From the NCBI GenBank assembly GCA_900323505.1, contig OOIN01000048.1, positions 62,001-126,000 on the forward strand: a stretch of DNA of 64,000 nucleotides, written 5' to 3'. This document shows positions 9,853-19,891 of this stretch, in pieces. The notes below the pieces were generated by a model. It did no database searches. It had not been told where the DNA came from and saw only the letters and a program-made list of their open reading frames with translations. Origin of the DNA: Ustilago trichophora (Eukaryota; Basidiomycota; Ustilaginomycetes; Ustilaginales; Ustilaginaceae). Each line of letters begins with the position of its first letter. The first letter of the stretch is position 1. Both the position numbers and the translations under genes were made by a program.

Positions 9853-10512
9853 CGCTATAATGGAGCAACGCGATGCGCGTTGGAGATTCCTGAGACTAGA
9901 CGCTGATGAGATGATGGTGAAGAAGGAACAAGTCGATGAAATGACACAGCATGCGATGCCCAACAGTTTGAGCAGGCAGCAGGGTCCAGTACGAGCAGCA
10001 GCGGCAGCAGCCAGGTACGTGCGTCGATACAGCAGGAATGCTGTGCGTGTCAGCAGACACCGTGTTCAAGAAAGAAACAGCTTGTCGGCATTGTCAAAAA
10101 AGTATTTTATTTCTGATTTAACCTCACCTTCAGTCAGAAATTTCCAAGGAAAAGGGAAAAAGTTTCGTGTCAGGCACCAAACTTTTAGGTGGCTCGAGCC
10201 CGCGACTTCCGCGGCTTGACTCCATCCCGCACTCGTTCTCATCGGGTCAGAATTGTTGACCCGATTCATACGATGCTCACCTCCACCCACGTTTTTGACT
10301 TTGACAGGCCTTTCCGTCTTCCGTTACGAAAAGAGGAAGGAAGAAAGGGTCGACCTTAGCAAAGAAAACAAAGAGTCAGAGCAGCCAAAACTTATCAAGC
10401 ATGTCACCCAGTATAGTACTACGCATCTTTTCGAGTTGAGCCTCCTTCATCGTCACCATCCCCACACCATTTTCTCCTGAGTATAGCTCTGTTACAGGTC
10501 ATACACTTCACA
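9853..10512. promoter_or_regulatory. Shared divergent promoter region of the PP2C and CBP3 genes
   Basis: This 660-bp stretch separates two start codons that face away from each other, both for proteins with mitochondrial presequences. It contains the inverted repeat at 10241-10265. No clear TATA box was found. A bidirectional promoter is inference from layout. Confidence 0.45.
10241..10265. promoter_or_regulatory. Perfect 9-bp inverted repeat ATCGGGTCA-N7-TGACCCGAT
   Basis: The two arms (10241-10249 and 10257-10265) are exact reverse complements with a seven-base spacer. The outer CGG and CCG triplets form an inverted CGG-N15-CCG pair, the kind of site bound by dimeric Zn2Cys6 activators. 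It lies 248 bp before the CBP3 ATG and 389 bp before the PP2C ATG. Operator function is inferred. Confidence 0.35.
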
Positions 10513-11697
10513 ATGCTCGTCAAGGCTTCCACTTCTAGCTTGGCTGCGGCCACACGCAACGGCGTCTTGCTCCCAAGCTCGTCCAGCGCAGCCGTCGCGG
10601 CCACTCGAACATACACCTCGACCCGCACCACATCAGCGCCTTCCCCTTCCTCTGCTGCCCGCAAAGCTTCTCCCTCAAACAAGCCTGCTCCATTGCTGCA
10701 CACCTCTCAGCTCTCTCCTAGCGCTCCAGCACCTTCCAAAGAACCCTATTCTCCCGTCACAGTAGCCATCGTCAAAGGCCTTGCCAAGCTCATGGGCTAC
10801 AACTCGCTCACCTCCACCTCCATCCGCGTCACCTCTGACCTCTACGATCGATGTGCCGAACGAGCCCACGTCGAGCGAAACTTCTGGTATGGCGAATGTG
10901 CCTTACCTGAGACCTACCAATCGTGGTTTCAGATCACCAACCTTCACGTCTACCTCCTTCTCGCCCGATTCCGAGCCTTTGACAAAGCTGCCAACAAAAC
11001 CTACAGTCAGGAGATCATCAATCACTTTTTCATCGATGCAGAATCGCGCATGCGCGATCGTTTCGGCGTTCAGACCTCCCGTCTCGTCAAAGGTTACATG
11101 AAGGATATGCACATGCAGCATCGAGGATCGGTTCTCGGTTACGACGAGGGTCTCGCAGGTGGCGATGCAAGGTTGGCTCAGGCTGTATGGAGGAACATCT
11201 GGGGTGCCGGTTGGGCAACTGTCGCAGGAGTCAAGCGTAAACTCGCCGGTGTAGACAAGTTGGCCGAAGGTGAGAAGGATGATCCTGAAGGTCAGCCAGA
11301 GTTGGCAAGAGATGCAATGTCGTTGGATCCCAGAATTGCATCCAGACCCAACGCAAGCCCTTACGCCAGAGCCGCTTCCGCTTCCCTCGCCGCAGAGAGA
11401 GCGAACGCAGAAGCTTCCACATTGCCTCCCCAAGCCAACAACCCAGCTACCATGCCAGCACAGGCAAACATCCTACCCGCTATCGACCCCTTGGCCGCTG
11501 CACACCCCGAGCTCGCCTTCCCCTACCATCTGCACAGAATCGTCACCTTCATCCGTGCCGAATCCCACCGTCTCGCCAATCTCTCAGACAGGGAGATCAT
11601 GCTCGGTAGGGTGGAACCCAAGTCGCCAGCTGCAGGAAGCCGATCCGAAGAAGCGGCCAAGGCTACGGCTAGCATTGCTTCTTTCCGCCGCATCTAA
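10513..11697 (+). CDS. CBP3: CBP3-type ubiquinol-cytochrome c reductase assembly chaperone
   Basis: The protein has 394 residues from the ATG at 10513. Residues 1 to about 70 are Ser/Thr/Ala/Arg-rich and acid-free, a typical mitochondrial presequence. Residues about 115-240 form the ubiquinol-cytochrome c chaperone domain: FWYGECALPETYQSWFQIT, then HVYLLLARFRA, then HFFIDAESRMRDRFG, and DMHMQHRGSVLGYDEGLAGGD. In yeast, Cbp3 with Cbp6 binds the mitoribosome tunnel exit and newly made cytochrome b, feeding complex III assembly; the human counterpart is UQCC1. The C-terminal 150 residues are less conserved, Ala/Pro-rich, with a helical segment near residue 335 (HPELAFPYHLHRIVTFI). It is intronless. 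It converges on the tricalbin gene with 232 bp between stops. Confidence 0.92.
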   Translation: MLVKASTSSLAAATRNGVLLPSSSSAAVAATRTYTSTRTTSAPSPSSAARKASPSNKPAPLLHTSQLSPSAPAPSKEPYSPVTVAIVKGLAKLMGYNSLTSTSIRVTSDLYDRCAERAHVERNFWYGECALPETYQSWFQITNLHVYLLLARFRAFDKAANKTYSQEIINHFFIDAESRMRDRFGVQTSRLVKGYMKDMHMQHRGSVLGYDEGLAGGDARLAQAVWRNIWGAGWATVAGVKRKLAGVDKLAEGEKDDPEGQPELARDAMSLDPRIASRPNASPYARAASASLAAERANAEASTLPPQANNPATMPAQANILPAIDPLAAAHPELAFPYHLHRIVTFIRAESHRLANLSDREIMLGRVEPKSPAAGSRSEEAAKATASIASFRRI

Positions 11698-11929
11698 CAC
11701 CTCGTCATAGCTACTGTACTGCTTCTCATGTACTTTTTTTTGGAGCAAAACTTCTTGAATCTCACGACATCTTCTTGTGTCACGATCGAGGCGCTCACAT
11801 CCAAGCTCACTTTTTAAGAGATGAAAGGGTACAACTTTATACATTGAGACAAAAGACTGAAATCGGATTTGGTGACAAGTAAGAAACGAGTGTATCTCGC
11901 CGACAAACTATGGTTGGAAAACCGTACAA

Positions 11930-14900
11930 CTAGTTGTGATGACGCTTGAACGGGTTGTGCAACCTTGATTTGCGCTTCGACGGCGTGCCCTGCGACTCGG
12001 CCATCGAGCGGGCATCGTGGTCAAAGCTTTGCCTCGACGTTGCTTCCTCGGGGATAGCGGGTACGGGAATGTTCATGTTGGCGGGGAGACCGGCACCTGA
12101 CGAAGCGGCAGGCAGACCATCGCTGACATAGGGCGTCACCAGCTCACCCGTGGCTGGATCCATCAAGGCCTCTTCGCCCATTGCAATCTCGCTCGCTGAC
12201 ACCTTTCGACCACCTGGAAGGAGGACGTGACCCACACCCTTGGCAACGCCGCCCACGCCCTTGCCGGCGATACCGACCACGCCTTTTCCAACGCCAAAGC
12301 CGGCCTTTCCGACACCCAGACCGGCCTTGCCAACGCCGGTTCCAACTGCCAGCACACCACCTGCTCCAGCACGACCGACACCCGCCACACCGTGTGTGAA
12401 CGTGCGACTGATGCTGGTACCCTTGCGTTCGCGATTTGTGACAAAGTCAGGCTTGAAGACGAATCGCAGCGTCACTTCCGAGTTGTCTGTCGATCCCTTG
12501 CCGGTCAAAGGATAAGTCTTTTCAAACGGCTCGAAGGGTTCTAGCACCGAAAGATCGACCTGAGCGTTTCCAAGCTTGTCAGGTGTGCCCACCTGGTCCC
12601 AATCATAAGCCTCAAAGATGGCCTCGGCAGCGACCCTCGATGGCACCTTGAACTCTCCAAGATTCTCGTTAAAGTCTGGGTTCAAGGTTCTCTTGACCAC
12701 CTTGGACTTGGCCATGCGCTCGCCGTTCAAGACGAAGGCGAAATAGGGGTCCGAGCGGTTGCCGCGATCAGCAGCGCGAAGGTTGCGAGCGTGGATCAAG
12801 TCAACACGGAGGTAGCCCTGGTTGTTGACACTCTCGATGGGCTCAAGGTGCAGGTTGATGGGGATGTACTTGCACTCGATCACCACGCTTGCCACCTGGG
12901 TGCCGCCGGAGTTGTGCAGGCGGAACTCGTATTGCGAGTCGAGAGCCTTCTCCAGCACATCCTTGGTGTTGCCGGCAAACTCGGCAAAGACGTCATCATC
13001 ACCGTCTCCGGTGCGCAGCTTGAGGAGGAATTTGGACCAATCCAGCTCTTTGACAACAGACTCGCCGACCTCGTCCCAAGTGCAGTGAGCGGTACGCGCT
13101 TTCTCAGTGGTGTATGCAGGCCAATAGCCGTCGTCGAAGAGCACCTCGAGACGAGCGTGCTTCTTGTTCTGAGGCAGCGAGCCTTGCAAGATGTTGAAGA
13201 CGATGATACCGGACTGCTCTTTGAGCAATTGCTCCTTAGACATTTTGATACCTTCCTCGGCTCTCTCGGTTGCTGTGGACGGTCGTTCGGCGACTGCCGT
13301 CTTGACACTGCCAATCGAGGCAATCGAATCCTTGTTCTTGGTGTGGCCCTTGGCGGCAGAAGCTCCGTTGACGCCATTGGTCGCGGCGCTGGACTCGCTA
13401 GCGCCATTGACCTTCTTTGATGCGCTGGTGGCAGAGGATTCGAGAGATGCTTTTGAGGGGGGCGTTTCGCTCTCTTCCTCTGCCTCCTCGACAATGGCAC
13501 CGCTCTTTGCGACTGCCTCGTTCTCGCGTTCACCGAATTCGGCACCCTTGAGGTTGACCGCAGGCAGAAACTCGCAGTCGAATTCGATCTGGCCCTTGTA
13601 GATGCCACGTCCCAAGTGAATCCTGTCCTTGTGCACTTGTCTGCCGGTGCCGGTATACTTGATGCGTGGATCCGAACCGGTCGCCTCGGTGGCAAGCTGA
13701 GCCACGTCGACCTCAACATTGCCAAGGGAGCGATCCTTGCTGGTGTTCTGGTAGTCCATGACCTCGAGGGTGATCTTTTCGCGCAGAGAGTGGACAGGTG
13801 CATAGAGGATCTCGTTCCACTCTGGGTTGAGGTTGTTGTTGACAATGGTGGTTCCGTCGACAGCTTGGCCTCGGGCACGGAGCTGGACGTATGGATCCGA
13901 CTTGCCTCCAGTCATGCCTTCAACATTCTTGACGTCGGTAGCGCGCTTGACCCAGAACTTGATGGCGCCAATGGCAGGGGTGTAACCGCTGCTGCCGTTC
14001 ATGCTGCCCGACATCTGTACGGGCTTCCACTCGGCCGACATGCGTACACGGCCGGTCTTGGAGTTCTTGAGCGGGAACCAATCCTGCTGCTTCTCTTTGG
14101 CTGCGAGCAGGTCCTCAAGGCGAATGCTGACATAGGCAACGACAGGGTCGGAACGCAGGTCGCGGTCGTCGAGAATCTCGACAGTGATGACGGCCTTCCT
14201 TCGATCGGTGACAAGAAACTCGGTGGGCATCTCGAAGATAGGGTTGGTGGTACGTTTGATGACGATCGTATCCTTGACTTTCTGACCATTGAGTCGGATG
14301 CGGCCTTTGGGGCAAAGCTCGCCACCGAAGCCAGAGCGCTTCTCGAGCTCCTTGGCCTGGTGCAAGGTCAGACGGACGACACCAGAGCGGGTCTCGGGAA
14401 GCGGCTTAGGTTGACCATCCTCGCCGACCTCGGGCTTGATGACGGGGTAGTAGGAGAGCGAATACTGGATCTCGCCACGCTCCTTGGCGTCCAGGATGAC
14501 TGGAGTGCTGAGATGCTCCTGCTCCGGCTCTTCCGTGAGCTCCTTGAGATCGAATGCGGCCTGACCGAGATTCGAGTCGGGACGGTGCTCGTTGTAATCC
14601 ATGATGGCCATGGTGAGCATGCCGTTAAGGTCGTTGAGCAGCACAAACTTGGTCTCCTTGAACTGCGGGTTGGCGGTGCCCTTCTTGGTGACAGTCTTGG
14701 CCAGTGTTTCGCGGTTGTCGATGGAAAGCGTAACGTACGGGTCTGGAGTGCCACCACCAAGCTTGACACCTTTGAGGTTGCGTGCGGACCAGATGTTGAC
14801 CTGAAGGACACCAATTGCAGTATCGAGGGGAGTGCCAGACATCATTTGCTCGAGGTTGATGGTAAAGAGGTTGGGGTTGTACATCATGGGGCCAAGGTTG

Positions 14901-16204
14901 GCATGAATCTGACCCTGGATAAAGTCCGAAAGGCCGGGGATGTTGCCAATGTCGAATCCGAACGTATTGCCTCCAATGGGCTTGAGAACGTAATCGATCT
15001 TGGGCGGCTCCATGAAGGAGAGATCGACGAGCTGCACATGAGGGAAATTGCTCATGAGCTTCATACGGATACGCATGTGGCCGACAAAGTTGATGTCTTC
15101 GAGCAGGATGGGAAGACCAGCGCCGACGAAACCCTTTCCAATTCGAACTGTCAGGACGATCTTGGGGTTGATCTTTTGGTTTGCCTGCTTGACGGTCAGG
15201 TCGAGAACGTCGCTGGGGGTGAAGTTGAACTTCCAGTCCATCATGACAATATCCTCTTCGGTGTTGGGAAAGGTTCGGACCGAGTCGATGCGTGGTGCCT
15301 TTGTACCCAAGGTGAAGGTGGTCATGCGGATCGAGTCTAGAAAAGACGGGCAGTTTTGAACGAGGATCTGGTCAACGATGCCAATGATGGTAGCAGAGAG
15401 GACAGGCTCGTAAATGAGCCAGAAGCGCGAGAGAAAGTGGTTGATCCATTCGGCAGGTTCGTGCTCCGAGATCATCTTCTTCTTGGCCATTTCACGGGTG
15501 ATATCGTCTCGAGCGCGCTGACGGGTGCGTCGCATGCTCGTGTTGTAGTAGGTAGAGCAGAATGCTCCAATCACAAGCAGAGAGCCGATACCTCCTCCGA
15601 GGCGCGTAGCAAAGTAGGTGAAGAGGATGGCCAGTATGATGACGGCGGCATTCCAGTAGAAGTAGCCGTAGAAGTTTTCATCGACGAAGGTGCTGATGAG
15701 GTCACGCTGTACCTCGTCGTCGGCGGTTCCGACTTGGTCGGGTGCAAGACCCTTGGCAGCTCGAGCGGCGGCGGCCCAGCCTGCAACTGTGCCGGCTGGA
15801 AGGTTGATAGTGGGCTGGCCAACAGGAAGCGAGCCAGGAGCGGCTTTCTCTTGCTCGTTGAGCTTCTCAACATCCTTGAGACTGAGGGTAGGATCGACTT
15901 TTTTGCCGCCGATATCGGATGCGAGACCGGAGCCAGCCTCGTGCTTGGCAGCAGACGCAGTCTTTGGCTTCAAACGATCGGCAGCCTTCTTTGCCTGGGC
16001 AGCTTTCTCTTCCGGTGTAGCATTCTCGTCGAATTCGAGAACACGAGCGCCAGCGGCTTCGTTTTGTCGCAAGCGTGCATTTACGGCGGCCTGCTCTGCG
16101 GCATCCTGAGCCTGAGCTGCATTGATCTGCGCCTGGGTGGGTTCGTTGGCCTCGACGGCAGCCGCAGGCGCTGCGTGGTCCTTGTGTTTGAGAAATGGCG
16201 CCAT
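11930..16204 (-). CDS. Tricalbin (extended-synaptotagmin-like) ER-plasma membrane tether
   Basis: The frame gives 1424 residues from the ATG at 16204; an upstream extension starts only with TTG. The N-terminal 150 residues are Ala-rich and polar. A membrane hairpin follows (YFYWNAAVIILAILFTYFA and the stretch after GGGIGSL, about residues 190-225). An SMP lipid-transfer domain comes next (about 245-455, from EWINHFLSRFWLIYEPVLS to NIPGLSDFIQGQI). At least four C2 modules follow: starts near IGVLQVNIWSARNL, SGVVRLTLHQAKEL, GAIKFWVKRATDV and GYLRVDLIHARNL, with a further C2-like segment near SGIIVFNILQGSL. Several keep DPY-type calcium loops (SDPYVQL, SDPYFAF), others do not. Yeast Tcb1-3 share this order and move lipid at ER contact sites. 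The last 250 residues contain a Gly/Val/Lys repeat followed by a basic tail (SKRKSRLHNPFKRH). Confidence 0.93.
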   Translation of the reverse strand: MAPFLKHKDHAAPAAAVEANEPTQAQINAAQAQDAAEQAAVNARLRQNEAAGARVLEFDENATPEEKAAQAKKAADRLKPKTASAAKHEAGSGLASDIGGKKVDPTLSLKDVEKLNEQEKAAPGSLPVGQPTINLPAGTVAGWAAAARAAKGLAPDQVGTADDEVQRDLISTFVDENFYGYFYWNAAVIILAILFTYFATRLGGGIGSLLVIGAFCSTYYNTSMRRTRQRARDDITREMAKKKMISEHEPAEWINHFLSRFWLIYEPVLSATIIGIVDQILVQNCPSFLDSIRMTTFTLGTKAPRIDSVRTFPNTEEDIVMMDWKFNFTPSDVLDLTVKQANQKINPKIVLTVRIGKGFVGAGLPILLEDINFVGHMRIRMKLMSNFPHVQLVDLSFMEPPKIDYVLKPIGGNTFGFDIGNIPGLSDFIQGQIHANLGPMMYNPNLFTINLEQMMSGTPLDTAIGVLQVNIWSARNLKGVKLGGGTPDPYVTLSIDNRETLAKTVTKKGTANPQFKETKFVLLNDLNGMLTMAIMDYNEHRPDSNLGQAAFDLKELTEEPEQEHLSTPVILDAKERGEIQYSLSYYPVIKPEVGEDGQPKPLPETRSGVVRLTLHQAKELEKRSGFGGELCPKGRIRLNGQKVKDTIVIKRTTNPIFEMPTEFLVTDRRKAVITVEILDDRDLRSDPVVAYVSIRLEDLLAAKEKQQDWFPLKNSKTGRVRMSAEWKPVQMSGSMNGSSGYTPAIGAIKFWVKRATDVKNVEGMTGGKSDPYVQLRARGQAVDGTTIVNNNLNPEWNEILYAPVHSLREKITLEVMDYQNTSKDRSLGNVEVDVAQLATEATGSDPRIKYTGTGRQVHKDRIHLGRGIYKGQIEFDCEFLPAVNLKGAEFGERENEAVAKSGAIVEEAEEESETPPSKASLESSATSASKKVNGASESSAATNGVNGASAAKGHTKNKDSIASIGSVKTAVAERPSTATERAEEGIKMSKEQLLKEQSGIIVFNILQGSLPQNKKHARLEVLFDDGYWPAYTTEKARTAHCTWDEVGESVVKELDWSKFLLKLRTGDGDDDVFAEFAGNTKDVLEKALDSQYEFRLHNSGGTQVASVVIECKYIPINLHLEPIESVNNQGYLRVDLIHARNLRAADRGNRSDPYFAFVLNGERMAKSKVVKRTLNPDFNENLGEFKVPSRVAAEAIFEAYDWDQVGTPDKLGNAQVDLSVLEPFEPFEKTYPLTGKGSTDNSEVTLRFVFKPDFVTNRERKGTSISRTFTHGVAGVGRAGAGGVLAVGTGVGKAGLGVGKAGFGVGKGVVGIAGKGVGGVAKGVGHVLLPGGRKVSASEIAMGEEALMDPATGELVTPYVSDGLPAASSGAGLPANMNIPVPAIPEEATSRQSFDHDARSMAESQGTPSKRKSRLHNPFKRHHN

Positions 16205-16443
16205 GATGCTGCTGGTCGAGCTCAACGCATGGAAGGGTGGTGATCAACGACGACTGTCGGCTGGACCCAAATTTGAGTCGAGGCGATGGATCGCAAATAT
16301 GATCACAGGGGAGGAGTGGAAGGGGCAACTTGTTGTGGGAGATGATGGAGGAAAGAAGGAAGCATGGCCGACGCCTGAGCCAAGCTACGGATCAGTCCAA
16401 AGCTCAATCAGGACTTTGACTATCCGACCAGGGTCAAAGTGGC

Positions 16444-16486
<43 letters not shown>

Positions 16487-17485
16487 CTGTCTGTGTCTGT
16501 GTGGGCAACAGCGTGCAGCGGTGTGACATTTCTCTGCAGAAATCAAAGAACAGCCATGCCGACTCGCTAACGTTGTTTGGCAGCAAGGCGTGAGAAAGCA
16601 TGTTCTGCGAAATCACGGTCGGCATGGCCTGAGCGCGTCGGAGAAGCCGAAGAAAGTGCAAGCGTGGAGGGGCTCACAGCCTGAGGACCTGCAAGTCGCA
16701 AATCTCAAAGTTGGAGAATCTGCATAGCCTTGCAGCAGAGCGAATGCAAGTTCAATATCAGAACGCGGATCTGTCAAACAGCGAGATACAGATTGTTGCA
16801 GGGCCCAGACACACTGAGACTTCGAGCTTTGACGCATCGGCGAATCCGTTGAACCGCAGGAAGCTGAGCTTCCAAGTTGTCACGTTTCGAGCTTCGAGCT
16901 TCAAAGCTTCAAGGCCGTCTCGGCAAGCAAGCAGCAAGCGGCATGAGCTTGTCCAGCTATCCAAGCTCTTTGCTGGGAGCTGTCTGTCATGACGCTAGTC
17001 AAAACCAACTAATGCGCTTGCATGTGTGCTGCTTGTGCATTGCGCAGTCGCCGACCTTTTCCAACATGATTAGGCTCACTACTAGTCATGAGGCAGTGCA
17101 GACGGATGTTCTCCTCGATCGACTCCCCGCCTCTGAACGGAGCCTGTGAACGATGCGGCTCGGACTGTGCTGATCCTCTCTCTCAAAAGTGCAGTAAGTT
17201 ACCTGTCAGTGCGCTCAATTTCACATCGACGTACATGCGCCTCTATTCATACTGAGGCGCTCCTTCGTGTTGTCTCCTTCATCAAGCCTCTCCGAAGCTT
17301 ACTTCATTGACGGCACAGAGAGCAGATCTTGTCTATGTGCAATGGAAATGCCGTATGATAGGGGTCGAAATTCTGAATGGACATTAATGATAATGGTGGC
17401 CTCAGTAGCAATCTATGCTTCCGACCTGCGGAAGCTTTGATGACACGAAGCCTAATCGCCAGATTGGTGTGCCCATTCAAACGAC
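16205..17485. other. Intergenic region, 1.28 kb, upstream of tricalbin
   Basis: Holds the tricalbin promoter and leader, a (TG)20 microsatellite, and short direct repeats of CTTCGAGCTT/CTTCAAAGCTTCAAGG type around 16820-16915. Frames present are short and without domain or composition support. Confidence 0.5.
16446..16485. repeat. (TG)20 microsatellite
   Basis: Uninterrupted TG dinucleotides over 40 bp, about 240 bp upstream of the tricalbin ATG, followed by a short degenerate TG/TC stretch. Confidence 0.95.
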
Positions 17486-18862
17486 TCAATGAGCTTTCTT
17501 GTGCTTGTGCTTGCAAACACCGCGGTGGTGACCGGCGAGATCGGAGGGAGGGGCGGGTGAGCTGCTGTCCCCAGCCACGCCACCCGGGCCTGGCTGAGGA
17601 GATGGACCATAGCCCCCAGGACTACCTTGCTGCTGAGGGGGCATCTGACTCGCTGGCATACTACCGGGCATTTGAATGAAAGGCCAAGCCATGGCTGGGC
17701 TTTGCTGTCCAGTGGGTGGCTGTCCAAATGGCTGGCCTGCAGGCTTGTTGGGGGCAGCTTTAACGGTTGAGCCTCCAATTCCTCCACCTTGGGTCGTATC
17801 AGCAGGCGTCTGATCTCCTGGCTTCGTAGCAGCACTGCCATCTCCAGCTTGATCAGCAGAAGTGGTGGGAGCAGTACCTGAGCCCTGGCCACCGCCCGTA
17901 GCACCGTTTCCCTCAGGCTTGCCTTGTTCCTCGGGTACATTTCCGCCAGGAGCATCCTGTCGCATCATTCCAGCGCGCTTCGGCAGTCGACTACCTCCGT
18001 TGCCACCGCAGATAGAGCTGACGATGCCCATCGGGTCTGGATTTTGGCAGATGGCCCTCTGGCGCTGATACTTGTCTTCAGCTGGATAGCCTGTCTTGTC
18101 AGTGTGCCCAGTGTACGGTTTCACTGATGCATCGTCTTGACGCTGAGAGCCAGATCTGTCAATGATACCCACAGGACATCTCACCCTCTTCGGAGTCGAA
18201 GCGAGCTCTGGATTATTTCCAAACGAGACAAATCGGAAGAGGCACGAAGAGCGAAGACCCTCGGGAAGGCTGCAGCAAGCCTGCTCGTTGTCCACTCCAC
18301 CATTCTGATTACCCCACGCCGTGCCCCATTGGTTGACGCAACCCTTGGGGAATTCTCCGACTCCACCACCGGCCAAGTTCAGGTCCCAACTGCCCGTCGG
18401 AAGGTGCAAGCTCGTGTTGATGTTCTGCACAATGAGCTTGTTCACTTTCAGCGTCTTTCCAGCCGAATCTTGAGGCTTGAACTCGACCAAGTAGCAAGCA
18501 CTCTCGATAGAGCCTTCACCTTGGATGTTGTAGGCTCCAAAGGCGTAGCCAAGCTGGGTGTCTACCGTATCGACCCACGGCTGAATGCACGAGCATGCGA
18601 ATTGGTCGCCACCGTCGTCGCATCCGTTTTTACCAGACATCTGGGCGTCTTTGGGAATGAGGGTGATGCCATCTTTCTGGCAGGTATCGACCGGAGCATA
18701 GAGATGTGCTTCAGGGTGATCGTATGAGAATGCTGCTCGACAGCAGTCCCAAAATCGGGTGGCAAAGGGACCTGTGGGTGCATGATACTCAGCAGAGCTC
18801 AGGCTCGCCAACGAGATGGCTGCCAGGGTGAAGATCAAGATTGGGGCGGACCTGAAAGCCAT
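17486..18862 (-). CDS. Secreted glycoside hydrolase family 45 endoglucanase with a long disordered tail
   Basis: The frame has 458 residues from the ATG at 18862; the reading frame upstream starts only with TTG. A signal peptide covers residues 1 to about 24 (hydrophobic ILIFTLAAISLASL, cleavage after SSA). The GH45 catalytic module follows, residues about 30-245: ATRFWDCCRAAFSY near residue 34 carries Asp39, and SWDLNLAGGGVGEF carries Asp160; these correspond to the two catalytic acids of family 45. About fourteen cysteines fit its disulfide pattern. Substrate is cellulose or another beta-1,4-glucan of plant walls (family knowledge). Residues about 300-458 are Gly/Pro/Gln/Ser-rich without a cellulose-binding module and end in a His/Lys patch. 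Smut fungi have one well-known GH45 gene, egl1 of U. maydis, expressed in filaments; this is a likely relative. A TATA-like box lies 150 bp upstream. Confidence 0.9.
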   Translation of the reverse strand: MAFRSAPILIFTLAAISLASLSSAEYHAPTGPFATRFWDCCRAAFSYDHPEAHLYAPVDTCQKDGITLIPKDAQMSGKNGCDDGGDQFACSCIQPWVDTVDTQLGYAFGAYNIQGEGSIESACYLVEFKPQDSAGKTLKVNKLIVQNINTSLHLPTGSWDLNLAGGGVGEFPKGCVNQWGTAWGNQNGGVDNEQACCSLPEGLRSSCLFRFVSFGNNPELASTPKRVRCPVGIIDRSGSQRQDDASVKPYTGHTDKTGYPAEDKYQRQRAICQNPDPMGIVSSICGGNGGSRLPKRAGMMRQDAPGGNVPEEQGKPEGNGATGGGQGSGTAPTTSADQAGDGSAATKPGDQTPADTTQGGGIGGSTVKAAPNKPAGQPFGQPPTGQQSPAMAWPFIQMPGSMPASQMPPQQQGSPGGYGPSPQPGPGGVAGDSSSPAPPSDLAGHHRGVCKHKHKKAH

Positions 18863-19891
18863 TGTCACAGTATGATGATGCGAGAAATTCAAAAGAGTTG
18901 ATCAGAGGTCCAGCCTGTGGTTTGAAATGGTAAAGAATGTGTCCGGCACAAAGAATTACGAGAGTTGGTTTAGAGTACCGAAACGGACTAGGCAGGCTGG
19001 CGAGGCCCCCTTTTTATATTTCCTTGGCGCTGTCTGTTGTCCCTTTTGAATATGTCGCTCAGACCAGAAGAGAGAGTTGCCACACACCAAAATTGGCCTC
19101 AGCCCCAATCCAAACTCGGCTGAGAAACGCTCGCCGGTGCAACCGGGCCTGTCGTTGAGCGCAACTCAAAGACGATGAGTTACGTCGCCAACGTTGCCAC
19201 CTAATTCCCCACCAACGGGCGTTGGCTCGCACAGATCCCTTCATTCCAATGACGATGTACACAACTTGGCAATGCCAGCCGAGCGCTTTGCAAGATTCAC
19301 GCTCCGATTGGCCCCCCTCTTTTTTTCTGCTGATGAGGTGGGCGTATCAAGCGGTGAATCGATGTTAACCGGTCACTTTTCGGTGGGTGTTCTGGCGGGT
19401 CCCCGGTGGGCTAGACCCTCCCTGATTTGCGTTATCACAGACGGGGCACGGGCTCAAAACCGCACGTGCATCGATGACACGGACGATTGCCTGGCTCAGA
19501 CCAGTTGATGCCTTACACTCTACCCCCCGACTCATCAAAAGAACGGCCACTTTGAATTTTGGTCAGTCTTCTCCCAGCTGCGTCAGCCAACGTAGACGTG
19601 ATGGGACTCTGCTCATCGATGATAATGCAAGAGCTATAAGCGAAAACGATGTCGTAGCGACACAGAATAGGAAAAGTGCAGTATTGGCAGCTACTAGACT
19701 TGCTCAAGCAGTATTTGACGGTCTTCGCAATTTGATCATTGGTGTATCGGTGAAAATGGCAGCCATTGCACCGCTATGTTCATTGTACTCTGCCTTTACA
19801 AGAAGAGACGGTCTCGAAGCGATGTATTATGACTGACATGCACAGCATATTTGAGAGCTACTGTAAGCCCAAAATCGTGTGTCACCTGTGC
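18863..19891. other. Intergenic region, 1.03 kb, upstream of the GH45 gene
   Basis: Contains the GH45 promoter and the 3' flank of the next minus-strand gene. Apart from the TATA-like box at 19011-19020, no gene or repeat was recognised. Confidence 0.5.
19011..19020 (-). promoter_or_regulatory. TATA-like box of the GH45 gene
   Basis: Minus strand reads AATATAAAAAGGGGG, about 150 bp upstream of the GH45 ATG, a plausible distance for a fungal core promoter with a leader of about 100 nt. Confidence 0.45.

Noticed and set aside
10180..10290. Possible tRNA gene (GGCTCGAGCC resembles a B box)
   Set aside because: No complementary acceptor stem or A box at tRNA spacing; the clear signal there is the inverted repeat at 10241-10265.
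13616..15340. 574-codon plus-strand frame opposite tricalbin
   Set aside because: Antisense to the SMP and C2 domains; no domain of its own.
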